Of a stretch of DNA of 17,118 nucleotides, positions 14,467 through 17,118 are shown one piece after another. The translations under genes and the position numbers were made by a program. The notes under the pieces were generated by a model. The model did no database searches. It was not told where the DNA came from and saw only the letters and a program-made list of their open reading frames with translations. Numbering within the stretch: the first letter of the stretch is position 1; each line of letters opens with the position of its first letter. Source of the stretch: an uncultured Clostridium sp. (GTDB lineage: Bacteria > Bacillota > Clostridia > TANB77 > CAG-508); the NCBI GenBank assembly GCA_947057505.1, contig CAMSEM010000019.1, positions 1 to 17,118 on the forward strand, given 5' to 3'.

Positions 14467-15318
14467 ATGACTGATGAACAATATATTGATATAGCAATTG
14501 ACATTTCTAAAAAAGCAAAATATCCTTATGGTGCTATAGTAGTAAAAAATGATGAAATAATAGGTAGAAGTGATGATAGAACATTAATGGAAAATAGTAT
14601 GTATTCTCATGCTGAATTAGAAGCAATAGAAAGCGCTTCTAAGAATAAAAATCTTTATAGTGATTTGAAAGGTGCAATAATGTATGTATCTTGTGAACCT
14701 TGTATGATGTGTATGGGAGCAATACTTTACGAGCAATTTTCTAAAATTGTTTATGCAGCTACATTACAAGATAGCAATGACAACTATTGCCCTGAGATGA
14801 TTACAGATATAGATATATTGGCAAAGTATGGATATGATAAAATTGATATTATAAAAGGCTTGCATAGAAATCAAGCAATTGAAGTACTGAAGCAACATAA
14901 AGAGAATGTAAAAAATAGAATTTTAATTACAGGTGCAGTTTTAGCTTCAAATAATAATTCAATTGAAACATACAACAAAATTATTTCATTAATTGATACA
15001 GATAAATATTTAGTTTCTAGTCCAATAGATACAATGCAATTCAAAGGCAATGATTGTGAAAGATATGAAAGAGCAATGAATTTATTGAGAGATACAAAAA
15101 TGATCATTGCAGAAATGAGCAATGTATCAACGGGGCAAGGAATGGAATTACAAGAAGCTGTTAATCTACATATTCCTATATTAGTTATAGCGAGAAATGG
15201 TAGTAAAGTATCTAGTTTAGTCAAAGGATGTAAAAATGTTAAAAATATCATTTTTTATGATGATATAGATGAAATTAAATACAAAATCGAAGAATTTATA
15301 AAGGAAAATGATATATGA
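14467..15318 (+). CDS. Nucleoside deaminase fused to a nucleoside 2-deoxyribosyltransferase-like domain
   Basis: The 283-residue protein has two enzyme domains. Residues 1-145 are a zinc-dependent cytidine/guanine deaminase fold: YPYGAIVVKNDEIIG, then HAE (His48 zinc ligand, Glu50 proton shuttle), then CEPCMMC with Cys79 and Cys82 as zinc ligands and KIVYAATLQD. The spacing resembles guanine deaminase/TadA-like enzymes. Residues about 150-283 resemble nucleoside 2-deoxyribosyltransferases: RILITGAVLASNNN, MIIAEMSNVSTGQGMELQEA with Glu227 as probable nucleophile, then IPILVIAR and SSLVKG. It may deaminate a base and then exchange or release it from the sugar; the substrate is unknown. ATG 14467 has GGAGGGA 7 bases upstream, better than ATG 14428, which lies in the promoter. 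It overlaps the next gene by ATGA. Confidence 0.85.
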   Translation: MTDEQYIDIAIDISKKAKYPYGAIVVKNDEIIGRSDDRTLMENSMYSHAELEAIESASKNKNLYSDLKGAIMYVSCEPCMMCMGAILYEQFSKIVYAATLQDSNDNYCPEMITDIDILAKYGYDKIDIIKGLHRNQAIEVLKQHKENVKNRILITGAVLASNNNSIETYNKIISLIDTDKYLVSSPIDTMQFKGNDCERYERAMNLLRDTKMIIAEMSNVSTGQGMELQEAVNLHIPILVIARNGSKVSSLVKGCKNVKNIIFYDDIDEIKYKIEEFIKENDI

Positions 15319-15884
15319 AGGTTTTAATTTTAAGTTTTAGTTCTAACCAAGTAAATGAAGATAGTTTTATACCTAACAAAATTGGTCTAACATTTGCTTG
15401 TATAGAAGAGTGTGAAAAACAATTAAAAGAATTAAATTATGAATATGAACATATTTGTATAAATAAATAGAATATAAAAAAATGTCTTGCTTGTGGAAAA
15501 AGAGGTTGGGGAATTTGCTTAGATGAGCATATATGCATACAAAGAGATGATTTCAATGAAGTTTATAGATATATGGATAATTTTGATGCTTATATATTTA
15601 TATCTCCAGTATATTTTCATGAAATGAGTGAATCAGCTAAAACATTTTTTGATAGGTTAAAAAGATTTGATACTTTTAATGATAATTCAAAAATAAAAGG
15701 AAAGAAAGTAATATGTATGGCTTGTGCTGACGGCAGTGGTAGTGGTACAGAAGAAACATTAATGGCATTTGACACATTAAATTACTTTTTGAAAACTAAA
15801 ATGATTGGAAGAATACCAGTTACTAAATTTTCTTTTGAACAACAAAAGGAAGAAATCGACAAAGCCATAAATTTATTAAAATAA
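15315..15884 (+). pseudogene. Flavodoxin-family (NADPH-dependent FMN) reductase with an in-frame stop
   Basis: From ATG 15315 the frame runs 189 codons to TAA at 15884 with a single TAG at 15468-15470 (codon 52). Before it: MKVLILSFSSNQ, a first strand and loop like those that bind flavin phosphate, and a long helix. After it: the cysteine pair KCLACGKRGWGICLDEHIC, AYIFISPVYFHEMSESAKTFFDR (the conserved SPVY flavin-binding loop and helix) and GKKVICMACADGSGSGTEET. This is the usual order and length of flavodoxin-like NAD(P)H oxidoreductases. The two halves are in the same frame, so one base change explains the break. Translation is coupled to the deaminase gene by ATGA. It may be a recent nonsense mutation or, less likely, read through. 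Confidence 0.82.
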
Positions 15885-15885
15885 A

Positions 15886-15935
15886 TTAAAGAGTATATTA
15901 TAAATCCTATATAAAATTTATAATATACTCTTTAA
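15886..15935. terminator. Perfect 20-bp hairpin between convergent genes
   Basis: The arm 15886-15905 pairs perfectly with 15916-15935 around a 10-base loop, starting two bases after the reductase stop. The stem is AT-rich and the trailing T-run is short, so it is a moderate terminator that could also stabilise the 3' end. The rest of 15936-16115 shows no gene. Confidence 0.65.
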
Positions 15936-16104
15936 ATATAGCAATACAATCATTTACATACACATTCTAATATTAAATTTACTACATCTGAAAAGTTATT
16001 TTTATAGAAATTTTCGTTTTTTAGCATATTTATAATTTATTTGTAGTATAACGTGCTCAAATTAATTTTTCAGACCTTTTTAAAAATATTTTACATATTT
16101 TGTA

Positions 16105-16129
16105 AAAAGAAAAATAGAGCCACGCTCTA
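16105..16129 (-). terminator. Terminator of the Abi-family gene
   Basis: On the minus strand TAGAGC (from 16129) pairs with GCTCTA around GTG, followed directly by TTTTTCTTTTT. It is a compact intrinsic terminator about 45 bases downstream of the gene's stop codon. Confidence 0.65.
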
Positions 16130-16175
16130 AGAACATAGCTCCGCAAAAGAATTCTCTTTTTCTCTATAATATATA

Positions 16176-17118
16176 TTATATGCTATTAGTATACCAATTG
16201 TCAATAATTTTAGTCAAAAAATTCAAACTTGTTTGTACTAATTCATTTGTATTATAATAATCAATATGATGTTCAATTCTATCTTTTAATTCATGTAATA
16301 TTTCTGTTTGATGTTTTAAAACTCCTTCACTTGTCATAATATTTTTGTTTAGATATAATAAGGTTATTAATTGCTTCATTCTAATATTTGATAATTTATT
16401 TTCTCTTACTTTTTTAGAAAGACCTATTTTTGCTACGTCATTAAGAACTCTGTAATTTGCAGTATATTTTGATGTATATGCTTTTAAATCGTTTATTATA
16501 CAATTATTGTGAGCACATGCATTTCTTAGTTCTCTAACATCCATTAACATATATGATTCGTCCACCATTTTCCTATCATTTAATTTATTTGCAACAAATC
16601 TGTAAAATTTAATAAATCTTCCAAATGGAATGATTTCTACAAACACCCAGATAGGATATTCTCCATCATATTTTGCTACTAAGTCACCACAATAAGTACT
16701 AGTCCTATTTTTATTTAATTCATTTTCAAAATAGTCATATTCATTCTTAGATTTTAAATTTTGTATGTATTCTTCAACTATAGTATAACCATCTTTACTA
16801 GTATTTTCTATTTTAGATAATAATTTAACTTTAGCATAATGTTCTAAATCTAAAACTATACTTAACATTGTTTTTCTAATTCTCATGTCTATAATGGATA
16901 AGTCTGTTAACATTTTAAAATCCAAATTTATATATTTTCCATAATTTTTTCCATTTTCATATTTAGGAAAATTTTTTCTATATGAAACTAATTTAAAATA
17001 GTTATTATTTTCTTTCAAGTACTTTTGAGCATCTTCTATAGAAGTTAACTCAAATTTAACTCCTTTTTCTTCTAAATGTTTTATTAATTCTTCTGCATTT
17101 AACATTGGTTTTTGTTCT
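16176..17118 (-). CDS. Abi-family (AbiD/F-type) protein with HEPN motif, probably partial at the window edge
   Basis: Counted from the internal Met at 17105, 309 residues are visible. The protein matches the Abi_2 family of abortive phage infection proteins: VKFELTSIEDAQKYLKENNNYFKL near the N-terminus, LRKT-like helix IRKTMLSIVLDLEHYAKVKL (77-96), the conserved PIWVFVEIIPFGRFIKFYRF (151-170), and VRELRNACAHNNCI, whose Arg194-x4-His199 is the HEPN ribonuclease-type motif. Such proteins probably cut RNA and halt growth on infection. No ribosome site precedes Met 17105, and the frame stays open upstream (codons for EQKP) to the window edge; KPMLNAEEL resembles the family start, so the true start is probably outside. 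It is cargo of the mobile element, convergent with the reductase gene. Confidence 0.85.
   Translation of the reverse strand, partial: EQKPMLNAEELIKHLEEKGVKFELTSIEDAQKYLKENNNYFKLVSYRKNFPKYENGKNYGKYINLDFKMLTDLSIIDMRIRKTMLSIVLDLEHYAKVKLLSKIENTSKDGYTIVEEYIQNLKSKNEYDYFENELNKNRTSTYCGDLVAKYDGEYPIWVFVEIIPFGRFIKFYRFVANKLNDRKMVDESYMLMDVRELRNACAHNNCIINDLKAYTSKYTANYRVLNDVAKIGLSKKVRENKLSNIRMKQLITLLYLNKNIMTSEGVLKHQTEILHELKDRIEHHIDYYNTNELVQTSLNFLTKIIDNWYTNSI

Larger units (their letters stand above)
11905..17118. mobile_element. Decayed serine-recombinase mobile element (left end visible only)
   Basis: The element begins where the carboxypeptidase sequence stops (about 11905) and carries, in order, a large serine recombinase pseudogene, a small ORF, repeats, and cargo genes. 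The recombinase next to the junction is the normal arrangement for such integrated elements. The far end is not in the window, so the length is unknown. No conjugation or replication gene is visible, so it may be a small mobilizable element or a remnant. The boundary is an estimate. Confidence 0.55.

Noticed and set aside
14871..15251. 126-codon open frame on the minus strand
   Set aside because: It is antisense to the deoxyribosyltransferase half of the fusion protein, whose motifs clearly define the coding strand.
13770..16060. TAACGTGCTC at about 13769 and about 16049 as possible element-end repeats
   Set aside because: The match is only about 10 bases, with weak flanking similarity, and both sites lie inside the element, not at its ends.
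1..17118. CRISPR array, tRNA or rRNA genes
   Set aside because: No regularly spaced identical repeats and no cloverleaf or rRNA-like GC-rich segments were seen on either strand.

Overview
The window is very AT-rich DNA using the standard bacterial code (TGA works as a stop). Most starts have Gram-positive-type AGGAG ribosome sites, and the gene families point to a low-GC Firmicute, most likely a gut-type Clostridia. It reads as a chromosomal edge, a large restriction/defense operon, and then a decayed mobile element that has landed in a peptidase gene.

Left edge (1-1480). The right part of a small inverted-repeat element (MITE-like) lies at the very start. It is followed by a + strand yhbY-type RNA-binding protein gene with a clear promoter, then a bidirectional terminator shared with a convergent minus-strand membrane protein gene (CmpB-like, putative ABC-transporter type IV family).

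Defense operon (1496-11190, all minus strand, transcribed right to left). In order: a Z1-domain superfamily 2 helicase-like ATPase, a GHKL (MORC/MutL-like) ATPase, an unrecognised 312-residue protein, a 235-residue tryptophan-rich protein, a PD-(D/E)XK nuclease-fold protein of the DUF4420 type, a C5-cytosine DNA methyltransferase, and an unrecognised 331-residue protein. Spacing is tight (a 4-bp overlap, 1-bp, 0-bp and 11-bp junctions), except where a 166-bp MITE-like element sits between the 235-residue gene and the nuclease gene. The gene set matches the computationally predicted class of restriction-modification systems that combine a MORC-like ATPase, a Z1 helicase, an endonuclease and a methylase. 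The methylase would mark self DNA, the Z1 and GHKL ATPases would sense, move on or remodel DNA, and the PD-(D/E)XK protein would cut. A promoter (TTGAGA-17-TATGAT on the minus strand) overlapped by a palindrome precedes the Z1 gene.

Mobile-element region (about 11905-17118). A + strand M14 zinc carboxypeptidase gene is cut off in the middle of its domain. Directly behind the junction is a large serine recombinase pseudogene on the minus strand, broken by an N-terminal frameshift, a one-base insertion and a 58-bp double-hairpin insertion. Upstream of it are a 48-codon GTG-start ORF and three imperfect direct repeats. Cargo follows: a + strand operon of a nucleoside deaminase fused to a nucleoside 2-deoxyribosyltransferase-like domain and a flavodoxin-family reductase interrupted by one in-frame TAG, then a convergent minus-strand Abi-family protein with a HEPN-type RX4H motif at the right edge. 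The other end of the element is not visible.

The strongest leads are the Z1/MORC-type operon with its three poorly known proteins, the MITE that supplies the stop codon of one of its genes, and the deaminase-deoxyribosyltransferase fusion.
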